Shown here: positions 50,420-59,017 of the stretch, one piece after another | How positions within the stretch are numbered: the stretch's first letter is position 1 | How the letters are laid out: each line of letters starts with the position of its first letter | NCBI RefSeq assembly: GCF_003402975.1 | Contig: NZ_QURB01000005.1 | Span: 124,001-188,000 of the forward strand | Source: Brumimicrobium aurantiacum | GTDB lineage: Bacteria > Bacteroidota > Bacteroidia > Flavobacteriales_D > Crocinitomicaceae | DNA length: 64,000 bases | Direction: 5' to 3' | The notes under the pieces: generated by a model | What the model saw: only the letters and a program-made list of their open reading frames with translations | Databases searched by the model: none | Told to the model about the DNA's origin: nothing | Translations under genes and position numbers: made by a program

Positions 50420-52588
50420 ATGAAAAGAATACTACTTCTATATGTATTGATTTTGCTTACTTTCTCAGTAAATGCTGAAGGTGAAGACAATTTCATCAAT
50501 GAAATAGTAAATGCTAAAACTAAATTAGAAAAAGAGAAGCACTTTTTAAATTGGGTAAATTCACTAAGTCAAACCAATAACTTAAGTTGTGATTCCTTAA
50601 TCATCAACCACAAACGATATATCGACCAGTTTTCCGAAGAAGGAAGTTTTTATTTATTGATTTATGGATTTAATAATGCAAGAATAGGTGGTTTAAACAA
50701 CCCTGAAAGTAGATTTGCAAATTTCAGTATGAAGGCCCCCGATGTTCTACTCACCAGTGGAATGATAAAATTCCTCGAAAAGAGTTTGATCACAGATGAG
50801 GAATATACCACTCTAAAAAACAACATTGACCATTTTTCAGATCCTATTCGTAAAAGTCTTTTTTATACAATATCAACTGCCAAGACCAACATCACTAAAC
50901 GTTCAAAAATTGATTTTTTGGAAAAGGCGTTGGAACAAGCTAAATTAGGTCCAACACAAACTTTAGCTTCCTCCATTTATGATATCATCTCGAATTTATA
51001 CTTAGAAAATGAACAATTTGAATTAGCTCTTCTTAATCAACAAAAAGGAGTTTCCTTATCTCGAGAGAATAATTTAACCGCAAATACAGCATTTCACTTA
51101 GTAAGGATTGGTGAAATACATTTAAAACTAGGCAACTTAAACAAAGCAAAATCTAGCTTTAAAGAAGCAGAACAATTGGTTAAAAACACACAATTAGATT
51201 ATATTCTTGGAACTTTATATAATTATTTAGGGGTGATTTATGAATTGGAATTCAAATACAAAAAAAGTATTTCTAACTATCAGAAATCATTGATAAAGTT
51301 TTACAATGTTCAGAACGAAGACGGCCTTGCCCGTACACATAAAAACATTGGTAAAGTATTTTGCACCAAAAATTATTTCGAATTAGCTGATGAAAATTAT
51401 GACTTGAGCAATGAATTCTATCTTACGATTGGCGATTCTAGTGGATATGCTGATTTAAATTACTATCGATCTATTCTATACCTCAAACAAGATAAACTCG
51501 AAAAAGCTGAAAATGCCTTAATATCTGCAATTGAATATTGGACATCAAGGAAGAAAAAAATCCCACTAAAAAAAGCGTATTTGCAATATGCAAAAATCAA
51601 ATCCGAACAAGGCTTGGTCAAAGCTTCGAATGATTATTTATTAAAATACATATCCGTTAGTGATAGTATTCACAAAGCAGAAACAGAACATAAGCTCGCT
51701 GAATTAAGTGAATTATATCAATCTGAGCAGAAGGAAAGAAAAATCATCGAACAAGAGAAAGAACTTGAACAACAACAAGCGGATAGAAATAAGGTTGAAA
51801 ATGAGTTAACAATTTCGCGGTTAAAAACCAATCTGATGATTGTTATTTTCATCTTCGCTATCGGACTATTCATCATAATCTACATTACAATTAAGAATAA
51901 AAATAAGCGAGAACAGTTAGTCAACGCTCAAAAAGAAACGGAGTTGCAGCAGAAACTTTTACGTTCACAAATGAATCCACACTTCATATTCAATGCAATG
52001 ACAGTCATTCAGAGTTACATTTATGATGAAGACACCTCTAATTCTACAAAGTTCTTGGTTCATTTTTCGAAACTCATGCGTTTAATGCTTGAAAACAATA
52101 CCAAAGAATTTATTTCATTAGAAAAAGAAATGGAAATCATCAATCGTTATTTGGTGATTCAAAAGATGAGATTTGAGGAACGATTCGAATTTGTTATTGA
52201 AAATGAGACCATTAAAGATCTGTCAAACATATCTATCCCTCCAATGCTTATACAACCCTTTATTGAGAATGCAATTGAGCATGGGAATTTGGATCAAATT
52301 GAAGACGGAATGATTAAAATTCGCTGTGAAATAAAAGGAGATTTATTTATATTTACAATAGAAGATAATGGAATTGGAAGAAAGGCTTCTTCCCAACGAA
52401 AAACCAAAAATTCGGAGAACCATCAAAGCATGGCCATTAAACTTACAAGAGAAAGAATCGCTCTACTTAATAAAAAACATAAAAGAAAAGGTGAACTACG
52501 TATAGTTGATCTTAACAAAGCTGAAGAAACTGGAACCAAAGTTTTTATTTCTACTGCTTATAAAACTAATTATATAAATGAGTTATAA
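50420..52588 (+). CDS. LytS-type sensor kinase with TPR sensor
   Basis: A 722-residue kinase of the His_kinase/LytS class. A signal sequence (MKRILLLYVLILLTFSVNA) leads to about 430 residues of TPR-like helices, a coiled coil (RKIIEQEKELEQQQADRNKV), a membrane segment (TNLMIVIFIFAIGLFIIIYI) and the kinase core. His521 lies in QMNPHFIFNAMTVIQSYI, and the ATPase has PPMLIQPFIENAIEHG and EDNGIGRKAS. The overlap of 11 bases with the LytTR regulator shows that the pair is one unit. The signal is unknown; the TPRs probably contact a partner protein. Confidence 0.92.
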   Translation: MKRILLLYVLILLTFSVNAEGEDNFINEIVNAKTKLEKEKHFLNWVNSLSQTNNLSCDSLIINHKRYIDQFSEEGSFYLLIYGFNNARIGGLNNPESRFANFSMKAPDVLLTSGMIKFLEKSLITDEEYTTLKNNIDHFSDPIRKSLFYTISTAKTNITKRSKIDFLEKALEQAKLGPTQTLASSIYDIISNLYLENEQFELALLNQQKGVSLSRENNLTANTAFHLVRIGEIHLKLGNLNKAKSSFKEAEQLVKNTQLDYILGTLYNYLGVIYELEFKYKKSISNYQKSLIKFYNVQNEDGLARTHKNIGKVFCTKNYFELADENYDLSNEFYLTIGDSSGYADLNYYRSILYLKQDKLEKAENALISAIEYWTSRKKKIPLKKAYLQYAKIKSEQGLVKASNDYLLKYISVSDSIHKAETEHKLAELSELYQSEQKERKIIEQEKELEQQQADRNKVENELTISRLKTNLMIVIFIFAIGLFIIIYITIKNKNKREQLVNAQKETELQQKLLRSQMNPHFIFNAMTVIQSYIYDEDTSNSTKFLVHFSKLMRLMLENNTKEFISLEKEMEIINRYLVIQKMRFEERFEFVIENETIKDLSNISIPPMLIQPFIENAIEHGNLDQIEDGMIKIRCEIKGDLFIFTIEDNGIGRKASSQRKTKNSENHQSMAIKLTRERIALLNKKHKRKGELRIVDLNKAEETGTKVFISTAYKTNYINEL

Positions 52589-53324
52589 AGTAATCATAAT
52601 AGACGATGAAGGTCGAACCAGATCTATGTTAAAAAAAATGGTTTCTAGCACAAACTTTCCTTTAAAAATTGTAGCAGAAGCTGACAGTGTACAATCAGGA
52701 ATAGACGTCATCAACGAACACAACCCTGATATCGTTTTGTTAGACATTCAAATGCCAGATGGCTCTGGATTTGATTTATTAGATAGACTAAGGCATCGTA
52801 ATTTTGAAATCATATTTGTTACTGCACATCAGGAATTTGCTATTCGAGCAATTAAATTCTCTGCCTTAGATTACATCCTTAAACCTGTAGAAATTGAAGA
52901 ATTAGAAAGTGCTTTGGAAAATGCTATCGACACTATTCAATCAAAGTCTGATTTGTCAATGCGATATGAAACGCTGCTCGAAAACCTCAAACACAGTAAT
53001 AAAAGAGTCGTGATAAGGACCAAAGGCTCTATGTATGTTGTAGACCTTAAAGACATCATCCATTGTCAATCCGATAGAAATTACACTTACTTTCATTTAA
53101 CTGACGGAAGAAAGATTTTTACTTCCAGAACCATGAAAGAGTACGAGAATGTTTTAAGCCTTCCAGACTTTATTCGATGTCACCGTTCCCACATCATCAA
53201 CTTTAATCACATAGAACGATACGAACGTGGAGATGGTGGTATAATCGTAATGAAAAATGGTTCAGAAGTTCCATTGTCGAGACAAAGTAAAGATCGTTTT
53301 ATGGAACTTTTAGAAAGTTTATAA
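52578..53324 (+). CDS. LytTR response regulator
   Basis: A 248-residue regulator. The receiver starts KVIIIDDEGRTRSMLKKMV, with phospho-accepting Asp56 in IVLLDIQMPDGSG, and LKPVEIEEL marks the conserved Lys. A linker leads to a C-terminal LytTR DNA-binding domain (about 145-248): IIHCQSDRNYTYFHLTDGRK and FIRCHRSHIINFNHIERYER. It is the partner of the kinase encoded directly upstream. LytTR regulators bind short direct repeats; I did not locate targets. Confidence 0.94.
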   Translation: MSYKVIIIDDEGRTRSMLKKMVSSTNFPLKIVAEADSVQSGIDVINEHNPDIVLLDIQMPDGSGFDLLDRLRHRNFEIIFVTAHQEFAIRAIKFSALDYILKPVEIEELESALENAIDTIQSKSDLSMRYETLLENLKHSNKRVVIRTKGSMYVVDLKDIIHCQSDRNYTYFHLTDGRKIFTSRTMKEYENVLSLPDFIRCHRSHIINFNHIERYERGDGGIIVMKNGSEVPLSRQSKDRFMELLESL

Positions 53325-53363
53325 ACAAAAGCTAAATCTAACTGTTTAGCTAAAAATAGAATT

Positions 53364-53996
53364 ATGAAAATTGAAGTTTGGAGTGACATAAGATGTCCAT
53401 TTTGTTATATAGGAAAAAGAAGATTAGAAAAAGCTATTGAGGCTCTTGGTGCAGAGAATATTGATGTTGAATACAAGAGCTTTCTATTGGATCCAAGTAT
53501 AAAAACGGATGAAACAATAGATGCAAAAGAGCATTTAGCACATTCCAAAGGAATATCTGATGACGAAGTCACTAAAATGTTTGGACACGTTACTGAAATG
53601 GCTTCAGGTGAAGGTTTGAAATTTAATTTTGATTCTTCAATCGTTGCCAATTCAATCAATGCTCACCGACTTTTACACCTTGCTAAACAAGAAGGTAAAC
53701 AAGCAGAAATGAAAGAAATCCTTTTGAAAGCACATTTCGAAGATGGAAAAAACATTGATGATGCGCCTACCCTAAAAGCCCTTGCTGAAATGGCAGGTTT
53801 GTCAAAAGACAAAAGTACAGAGGTTATCGAAAGCGATGCCTTTACAGAAGAAGTGAAAAACGATATTCAACAGGCAAGAGACATCGGCGTTCAAGGTGTT
53901 CCATTTTTTGTTGCCGAAGGTAAATACGCTGTATCAGGTGCTCAAAGTGTCGATGTTTTTAAAGGTTTCTTAGAAAAAGCACAAGAAGAAGCATAA
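53364..53996 (+). CDS. DsbA/FrnE-like oxidoreductase
   Basis: A 210-residue thioredoxin-fold protein. The active site CPFC is at residues 11-14 in IEVWSDIRCPFCYIGKRRLE, the FrnE-type signature, and the typical helical insert and cis-proline (QGVPFFVAEG) follow. No signal peptide, so it acts in the cytoplasm, unlike classic DsbA. FrnE-like proteins are linked to oxidative-stress resistance or isomerisation. It follows the LytTR gene by 39 bases and may be co-transcribed. Confidence 0.92.
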   Translation: MKIEVWSDIRCPFCYIGKRRLEKAIEALGAENIDVEYKSFLLDPSIKTDETIDAKEHLAHSKGISDDEVTKMFGHVTEMASGEGLKFNFDSSIVANSINAHRLLHLAKQEGKQAEMKEILLKAHFEDGKNIDDAPTLKALAEMAGLSKDKSTEVIESDAFTEEVKNDIQQARDIGVQGVPFFVAEGKYAVSGAQSVDVFKGFLEKAQEEA

Positions 53997-54071
53997 AACT
54001 CATTTGAAGGGACTCTACCTCAAAAAACGTTAAAAAAGCATTTTTTTAAGGTGGAGTTTTTAAAAGTCAAT

Positions 54072-54095
54072 TAACTTTGTATTTAAAAGTACTTT
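54072..54095 (+). promoter_or_regulatory. Promoter with palindromic operator, copy 1
   Basis: TAACTTTG (54072-54079) is a perfect -7 box and is directly followed by TTTAAAAGTACTTT (54082-54095), whose core AAAGTACTTT is palindromic. The same block, with one difference in 22 bases, precedes the DUF4173 gene at 55027-55048. Confidence 0.65.
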
Positions 54096-54098
54096 ATT

Positions 54099-54713
54099 AT
54101 GGCTGATAAAAATATAGATGATCTTAAGGCGATTCGTTCCATGATGGAACAATCATCAAGGTTTATTTCATTGAGTGGCTGGTCTGGTGTTTTCGCAGGA
54201 ATTTACGCCTTGATAGCAGCAGGAACAGCATACATGCTCTTTGCAAATAGTGGTACGCATTATTTTGAAACGACTAACAGGACCATAAGTATTGACTTAC
54301 TTAACCAACTTTTTGCGATAGGAATGATCACTCTCGTTCTCGCATTAACAACTGGTATTCTTTTTTCGGTAAGGAAAAGCAGAAAAAACAATCTCCAGAT
54401 ATGGAATCATGTCACTAAAAAGCTATTAATTAATCTTGCCGTTCCTTTAGCTATGGGAGGAATTTTCTGTTTTGCATTATTTTTAAATGGAAGTGCTGTT
54501 TTGATCGCTCCTACAACTTTAATATTTTATGGTCTTGCGCTTCTAAATGCTGGAAAATACACTTTCCCTGCAATAACATATTTAGGATATTGTCAGTTAG
54601 TTTTAGGAATTATCGGATTATTTTTTGTTGGAAAAGGACTCTTATTGTGGGCCATTGGTTTTGGAGTACTTCATATCATTTATGGTTTTTACATGCAAAA
54701 GAAATATCAATAA
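54099..54713 (+). CDS. Membrane protein of unknown function, regulator-linked
   Basis: A 204-residue protein with about five to six hydrophobic segments (LSGWSGVFAGIYALIAAGTA, LLINLAVPLAMGGIFCFALF, TYLGYCQLVLGIIGLFFVGK). The N-terminus is charged (MADKNIDDLKAIRSMMEQSS). I recognise no catalytic motif. It is the first gene of a unit of three, with a winged-helix regulator three bases downstream and the DUF4173 gene after that. A -7 box and the palindromic operator copy lie immediately before the ATG. Its role is unknown; the context suggests regulated expression of membrane proteins. Confidence 0.8.
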   Translation: MADKNIDDLKAIRSMMEQSSRFISLSGWSGVFAGIYALIAAGTAYMLFANSGTHYFETTNRTISIDLLNQLFAIGMITLVLALTTGILFSVRKSRKNNLQIWNHVTKKLLINLAVPLAMGGIFCFALFLNGSAVLIAPTTLIFYGLALLNAGKYTFPAITYLGYCQLVLGIIGLFFVGKGLLLWAIGFGVLHIIYGFYMQKKYQ

Positions 54714-54716
54714 CCA

Positions 54717-55007
54717 ATGAATGTCCAAGAACTAAATAAAGACTTTGAAAATCGAACAAGACTTGGAATCATGTCTTCACTCATGGTGAACGATTGGCTC
54801 AGTTTTAAAGATCTGAAAGAATTGCTCAATGTAACGGATGGTAATTTGGCGAGTCATATCAAAGGACTTGAACGCAAAGAATATATTGAAGTCAAAAAAG
54901 AATTTATTGACCGCAAACCCAACACCACTTATCGTGTTACCCAATTGGGAAGAATGGAATTTAAAAAGCACATTGAAATACTTGAAAAACTAATCAAAGG
55001 GGAATAG
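54717..55007 (+). CDS. Winged-helix transcriptional regulator (HTH_34-like)
   Basis: A 96-residue DNA-binding protein: RTRLGIMSSLMVNDWLSFKD, LKELLNVTDGNLASHIKGLE, and a wing KEFIDRKPNTTYRVTQLGR. This is the MarR/ArsR-like winged-helix form (HTH_34), which in Bacteroidota often accompanies membrane proteins. It lies 3 bases after the membrane-protein gene and 53 bases before the DUF4173 gene. The two palindromes upstream of its neighbours are the obvious candidates for its binding sites. Confidence 0.9.
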   Translation: MNVQELNKDFENRTRLGIMSSLMVNDWLSFKDLKELLNVTDGNLASHIKGLERKEYIEVKKEFIDRKPNTTYRVTQLGRMEFKKHIEILEKLIKGE

Positions 55008-55026
55008 TATATTTTTTTAAACCTGT

Positions 55027-55052
55027 ACTTTGAATTTAAAAGTACTTTTAAA
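55027..55052 (+). promoter_or_regulatory. Promoter-like element with perfect 18-bp palindrome, copy 2
   Basis: TTTAAAAGTACTTTTAAA (55035-55052) is a perfect 18-base palindrome eight bases before the DUF4173 ATG, preceded by ACTTTG as in copy 1. It is the longest clean operator candidate in the window. Confidence 0.7.
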
Positions 55053-55060
55053 TATTAATT

Positions 55061-56350
55061 ATGAAGAGAAATAAAAAGTTAAATCTGACGCTTATCACGA
55101 CAATCTTATTTGTCATCTTATTCTACAATCAATACATTGGTATAAACTTTGGAATCATTGCAATCGTTACCTGGCTGCTATTCCACCTGAATACTGATAA
55201 AAAAAGAAAAACGAAGAACTATTGGTTGCTTTCAGGTATGGTTTTTATCGGATTTATCTCACAAATCTATTATGCCGACACCTACTCCTTTTTTGCGCTT
55301 TTCATCGCTCTTTCAGCGTATGGAGTAAATGGAAAATATGAAAATCTAAACATTATTTTATACCCTTTTTTAAGGTTTTATAACTCCATAACTTTTATTT
55401 TCAGATTGCTTCATGGAAAATGGATGCCGTCCAAAAAAGCCAACAATAAAGTATTCACCAAAATCATAGCATTGGTAATTATACCTCTCATATTTTCTAT
55501 TATTTTCCTCTTGGTTTATGCTACTGGAAGTAGTACTATATCAGACTTCTTTAAAAACTTATCTTTCTCATTTGATCCATCAAAAGTAATTCTACTCACA
55601 TTATTAGGAGGGTTCTTTTTCTTTAACTTTTGGTTTACGCATTTACCGAGATTATTTGCAACTTATAATCAAAAAATGACCAACGATTTTGAGCCCCATC
55701 AACAAAAAGAGAGAAAACAAACAGTGGCTTTTCTTCCGCTAGACCTTGAACGTAAAAGTGGTGAAATCTCGCTCATCATGCTGAATATCTTTTTACTTAT
55801 TTTTATCATCACTTTCAACTATGAGCAATTTTATCAAACAGCAACAGATACAACATTAAGCGATGCTACCCACGAAAGAGTTCAAACGATTATCTTCTCT
55901 ATAGTTTTAGCTATTGCAGTGATCTTGTTTTACTTTAAATCAACATTCAATTTTGACCATGAAGCTACGCTCCTTAAAAAACTCACCTACTTTTGGATTG
56001 CCCTAAATGGAGTTTTAGTGCTTTCTGCCATAACCAAAAACACCGAATACATTTATGAATTTGGACTCACCCATAAAAGAATTGGTGTTTATATCTTCCT
56101 AATACTTTGTATCATTGGCTTATTTTTCTCTTACCTTAAAATCAAAAACAAGAAAACAAATATTTACCTCATCAATCGAATGACATGGACTTTCCTTATC
56201 GCATTCAATATTTGCAGTGTAATTAATTTCAGTTGGATCATCACCAAACACAATCTAACTGTAAACAAAGGCGTTGAAATACATTATTTAAGAAGCCTAC
56301 ATTACAATGATCAACTCTTGTACAATCACTTTAAAGAAGACTTAAAATAG
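55061..56350 (+). CDS. DUF4173-domain membrane protein
   Basis: A 429-residue protein with about nine to ten membrane segments. The N-terminus LNLTLITTILFVILFYNQYI and the central KKANNKVFTKIIALVIIPLI to KVILLTLLGGFFFFNFWFTH region match DUF4173 (formerly grouped with DUF4153), thought to be signal-transducing or transport-related. It ends LYNHFKEDLK at a TAG, but the frame then stays open for 33 more codons (KDFILDKRIYQSNELKQDIR...), so the C-terminus may have been shortened. It is preceded by the 18-base palindrome and belongs to the winged-helix regulator unit. Confidence 0.85.
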   Translation: MKRNKKLNLTLITTILFVILFYNQYIGINFGIIAIVTWLLFHLNTDKKRKTKNYWLLSGMVFIGFISQIYYADTYSFFALFIALSAYGVNGKYENLNIILYPFLRFYNSITFIFRLLHGKWMPSKKANNKVFTKIIALVIIPLIFSIIFLLVYATGSSTISDFFKNLSFSFDPSKVILLTLLGGFFFFNFWFTHLPRLFATYNQKMTNDFEPHQQKERKQTVAFLPLDLERKSGEISLIMLNIFLLIFIITFNYEQFYQTATDTTLSDATHERVQTIIFSIVLAIAVILFYFKSTFNFDHEATLLKKLTYFWIALNGVLVLSAITKNTEYIYEFGLTHKRIGVYIFLILCIIGLFFSYLKIKNKKTNIYLINRMTWTFLIAFNICSVINFSWIITKHNLTVNKGVEIHYLRSLHYNDQLLYNHFKEDLK

Positions 56351-56513
56351 AAAGATTTTATTCTCGATAAACGCATTTATCAATCGAATGAGCTCAAACA
56401 AGATATCCGTTCGCAAAACCTCTATATTAGATGCTTAGACTTAGAAGAATAAACAATCCTTAGTTTTAAATCCAACCCTATAAACTTCCAATTATCTTTT
56501 CTACATTTACTGC

Positions 56514-57029
56514 ATGGAAAGCAGCATTCGGATTTTTATAGGGTTGATTTTTATCATCTTGTTTACGCAAATACAAATCGACATTGAATTATTGAATGTT
56601 GACATTCCAATCACTGGCCAAACCTTTGCTGTTTTATTGGTTGCTTATGTTTTTGGACTCAAAGATGGAACAATTTCTATCTTACTTTACTTGTTAATTG
56701 GCTTAGTAGGCCTACCAATTTTTGCAGATGGAGGAAATGGAATTAATGCTTTCAAAGGAAATAGTGGTGGCTATTTAATTGGGTTTCTATTTGGAGGTAT
56801 TATAACAGCTTTGCTTTCAGAAAAATGGAGCAATACAATTAGCAATGCATTGATAACAGCTTTGCTTGGAACCCTAATTATCTTACTTTGCGGTGTAACG
56901 AGATTAGCGTTTAGTTTAGGAATTTCAGATGCGATACTTTATGGATTCAATCCATTTGTATTGGGTGGACTTGTGAAAATACTTCTTGGTGGAACCACCG
57001 GTTGGCTACTAAAAAAATATGTCATTTAA
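56514..57029 (+). CDS. bioY: BioY-family biotin transporter
   Basis: A 171-residue membrane protein with about six segments. Typical BioY features are ITGQTFAVLLVAYVFGLKDG, LVGLPIFADGGNGINAFKG and GGYLIGFLFGGIITALL. BioY is the substrate-binding subunit of the biotin ECF transporter; on its own, or with shared EcfAT proteins encoded elsewhere, it imports biotin. TACATTTA, near the -7 consensus, lies just upstream of the ATG, so the message has almost no leader. I saw no biotin-ligase operator. It converges on rlmN. Confidence 0.94.
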   Translation: MESSIRIFIGLIFIILFTQIQIDIELLNVDIPITGQTFAVLLVAYVFGLKDGTISILLYLLIGLVGLPIFADGGNGINAFKGNSGGYLIGFLFGGIITALLSEKWSNTISNALITALLGTLIILLCGVTRLAFSLGISDAILYGFNPFVLGGLVKILLGGTTGWLLKKYVI

Positions 57030-57065
57030 ATGTATTGCGGACGGTTCATATTAAGTGGACCGATT

Positions 57066-58130
57066 CTACTTCAACATTCTTTCGGTAACCACTTCATTTT
57101 TATTGGCCAATTGTCCACAAGCGGCATCAATGTCTTTTCCTCTACTTCTGCGAACGTTAACAATGATGTTCTTATTTTCTAAATAGGCTGCAAAACGATC
57201 TACTTTTTTGGCATCTGCTTGCTGAAATTCACCATCATCAATCGGATTGTATTCAATGATATTCACTTTACATGGTACAATTTTGCAAAATTCGGCCAAC
57301 TCTTGTGCGTCTTCCAATTCATCATTAAAATCTCTAAAGATGATGTATTCATAAGTTACTCTCGTTCCTGTTTTCCCATAGAAATATCGTAATGACTCTG
57401 CCAAGACCTCTAAATTATTGGTCTCGTTAATCGCCATGATTTTATTACGTTTTTTATCATTCGCTGCATGAAGAGAAAGTGCCAAGTTGAACTTTACTTC
57501 GTCATCACCTAGTTTTTTAATCATTTTGGCAATTCCAGCAGTGGAAACAGTAATACGTTTTGGAGACATTCCCAATCCTTCTTCAGAAGTAATTTTATCA
57601 ATGCTTTCCAACATGTTTTTATAGTTGAGCAGTGGTTCACCCATTCCCATATAAACAATGTTGCTCAAGTTTTGGTTATACTTGTTTTCCGAGAGGTTTT
57701 TCAAGTGAACGACTTGATCTACAATCTCACCCGCAGATAAATTCTTCAGTAATTTAAGTTTTCCGGTAGCACAAAATTTACACGCCAAACTACATCCAAC
57801 TTGCGAAGAAATACATGCAGTCATCCTTGTTTTTGTAGGAATCAAAACACCTTCAACAACTTTTCCTACCCCAACATTGAATGCACATTTTATGGTACGG
57901 TCACTAGAAACTTGTTGTTCATCCAAGGTAATATGGTCAATAAAGAAAGTTTCCTTTAATTGCTCACGAAGCTTAACACTTAGGTTTGTCATTTCGTCAA
58001 AATTGGCGGCATTCTTCTGCCATAACCATTCGTAAACTTGCGTTGCACGAAATGATTTTTCACCCATTTCAGTAAATGCTTTCTTTAAATCTCCTTTGGT
58101 TAACGACCGTATATTTTTCTTCTTTTCCAT
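57066..58130 (-). CDS. rlmN: 23S rRNA (A2503-C2) methyltransferase RlmN
   Basis: A 354-residue radical-SAM enzyme that methylates A2503 of 23S rRNA (and A37 of some tRNAs). The Fe-S motif CSLACKFC places Cys113, Cys117 and Cys120; the second catalytic cysteine is Cys338 in DAACGQL. Other family marks are GEPLLNYKNM, SLHAANDKKRNKIM and the N-terminal RATQVYEWLWQK. Length and motifs are normal. It appears to be transcribed alone; the region upstream holds the REP-like repeats. Confidence 0.96.
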   Translation of the reverse strand: MEKKKNIRSLTKGDLKKAFTEMGEKSFRATQVYEWLWQKNAANFDEMTNLSVKLREQLKETFFIDHITLDEQQVSSDRTIKCAFNVGVGKVVEGVLIPTKTRMTACISSQVGCSLACKFCATGKLKLLKNLSAGEIVDQVVHLKNLSENKYNQNLSNIVYMGMGEPLLNYKNMLESIDKITSEEGLGMSPKRITVSTAGIAKMIKKLGDDEVKFNLALSLHAANDKKRNKIMAINETNNLEVLAESLRYFYGKTGTRVTYEYIIFRDFNDELEDAQELAEFCKIVPCKVNIIEYNPIDDGEFQQADAKKVDRFAAYLENKNIIVNVRRSRGKDIDAACGQLANKNEVVTERMLK

Positions 58131-58228
58131 AAATGCGGTGCAAAGTTCGATGTTATTTTTAGAATAGGCAAGAATAAGGTATCAATATTCAATGTAAATG
58201 CAGAAGAATGATAGTTGAGTAGAATTCA

Positions 58229-58321
58229 CCCACGCTGTGGGTTGTAAGCTTCTAAATCACCACAGCGTGGTGAGATGTTAATAAAAAAGTAGAATCAACA
58301 ATCATAAAGCCACAGCGTGGC
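58229..58321. repeat. Three CCACAGCGTGG REP-like elements
   Basis: The first copy reads CCCACGCTGTGGG (58229-58241), the reverse orientation; the others are CACCACAGCGTGGTG (58258-58272) and GCCACAGCGTGGC (58309-58321). Each is itself nearly palindromic, with the flanking bases extending the pairing, and the first two can form a longer hairpin. They are sharply GC-rich against their surroundings. Compact repeats like this are typical REP elements spread by REP-associated transposases; no such gene is in the window. Confidence 0.7.
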
Positions 58322-58594
58322 GACACTTAAACATAAAACCAACCAAACGATATGCTGAAAATATAAAGTCCATTAAGAAAAGCCTTCACTAGTGTTAATA
58401 AAGACAGTGAAGAATGACATTAATCAAATTTCATGCTATCTTCAAATTTTTGATAGCTCAATCTTTTAAGGTGAAAATGACGAATTTGTTCAAAAACTAA
58501 ATCTACTTACAGGAAAAACACGTGATTGGCATTTAAAATGATTCTAAAGTGAATGATAATGTAATAAAAGTCACAAACCAATTGATATTATTTT

Positions 58595-58602
58595 TATCTT
58601 TG
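58595..58602 (+). promoter_or_regulatory. -7 promoter box of the DUF983 gene
   Basis: TATCTTTG fits TAnnTTTG and ends four bases before the ATG at 58607, so transcription should start at or near the start codon. Confidence 0.6.
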
Positions 58603-58606
58603 CTGT

Positions 58607-59017
58607 ATGGGTTGGAAAGGTAGTAGAGTAAAAAGCGTGTTGACAAATAAATGTCCACGATGTCATGAAGGAAAGGTGTTTAAATACAGTCAAATCTTCA
58701 ACTTAAAGAAGTTTGATAAAATGCACGAATATTGTCCAAGTTGTGGACATAAATACGAAAAAGAACATGGTTTTTTCTATGGAGCCATGTATGCTTCTTA
58801 TGCCGTTACGGTTGCTTTTTCCGTAACCATATTCCTTTCCGTTTATCTTATTTATCCCGAAACACCATATTGGGTACATATTATTGATATTTTGGTTGGA
58901 TTAGTGGTTTTGGCGCCTTTAAGCTATAGATTGGGAAGACTCGTTTGGATTAACTTATTCACAGGTTATGACCCTGAAGCCATTCAAAAATTCAAAGAAG
59001 AAAAAGAAAAGTCATGA
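58607..59017 (+). CDS. DUF983 membrane protein with zinc ribbon
   Basis: A 136-residue protein. The N-terminus has two zinc-binding pairs, NKCPRCHEGKVF and EYCPSCGHKYEKEHGFFYGAM, a zinc-ribbon unit typical of DUF983. Two hydrophobic segments follow (YAVTVAFSVTIFLSVYLIYP and WVHIIDILVGLVVLAPLSY). The function of DUF983 is unknown. The stop overlaps the thioredoxin start by four bases (ATGA), so the two are translated together. The -7 box four bases before the ATG suggests a leaderless message. Confidence 0.92.
   Translation: MGWKGSRVKSVLTNKCPRCHEGKVFKYSQIFNLKKFDKMHEYCPSCGHKYEKEHGFFYGAMYASYAVTVAFSVTIFLSVYLIYPETPYWVHIIDILVGLVVLAPLSYRLGRLVWINLFTGYDPEAIQKFKEEKEKS

Larger units (their letters stand above)
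58131..58606. other. Gene-free stretch with REP-like repeats
   Basis: 476 bases between rlmN and the DUF983 gene. Three copies of an 11-base near-palindrome occur at 58229-58321; the rest is AT-rich, ending in the -7 box of the next gene. I found no open frame with start context. Confidence 0.55.

Noticed and set aside
58229-58321. Three short repeats considered as a CRISPR array
   Set aside because: Units are 11-15 bases, of mixed orientation and with unequal spacing; a CRISPR array needs longer direct repeats and regular spacers.
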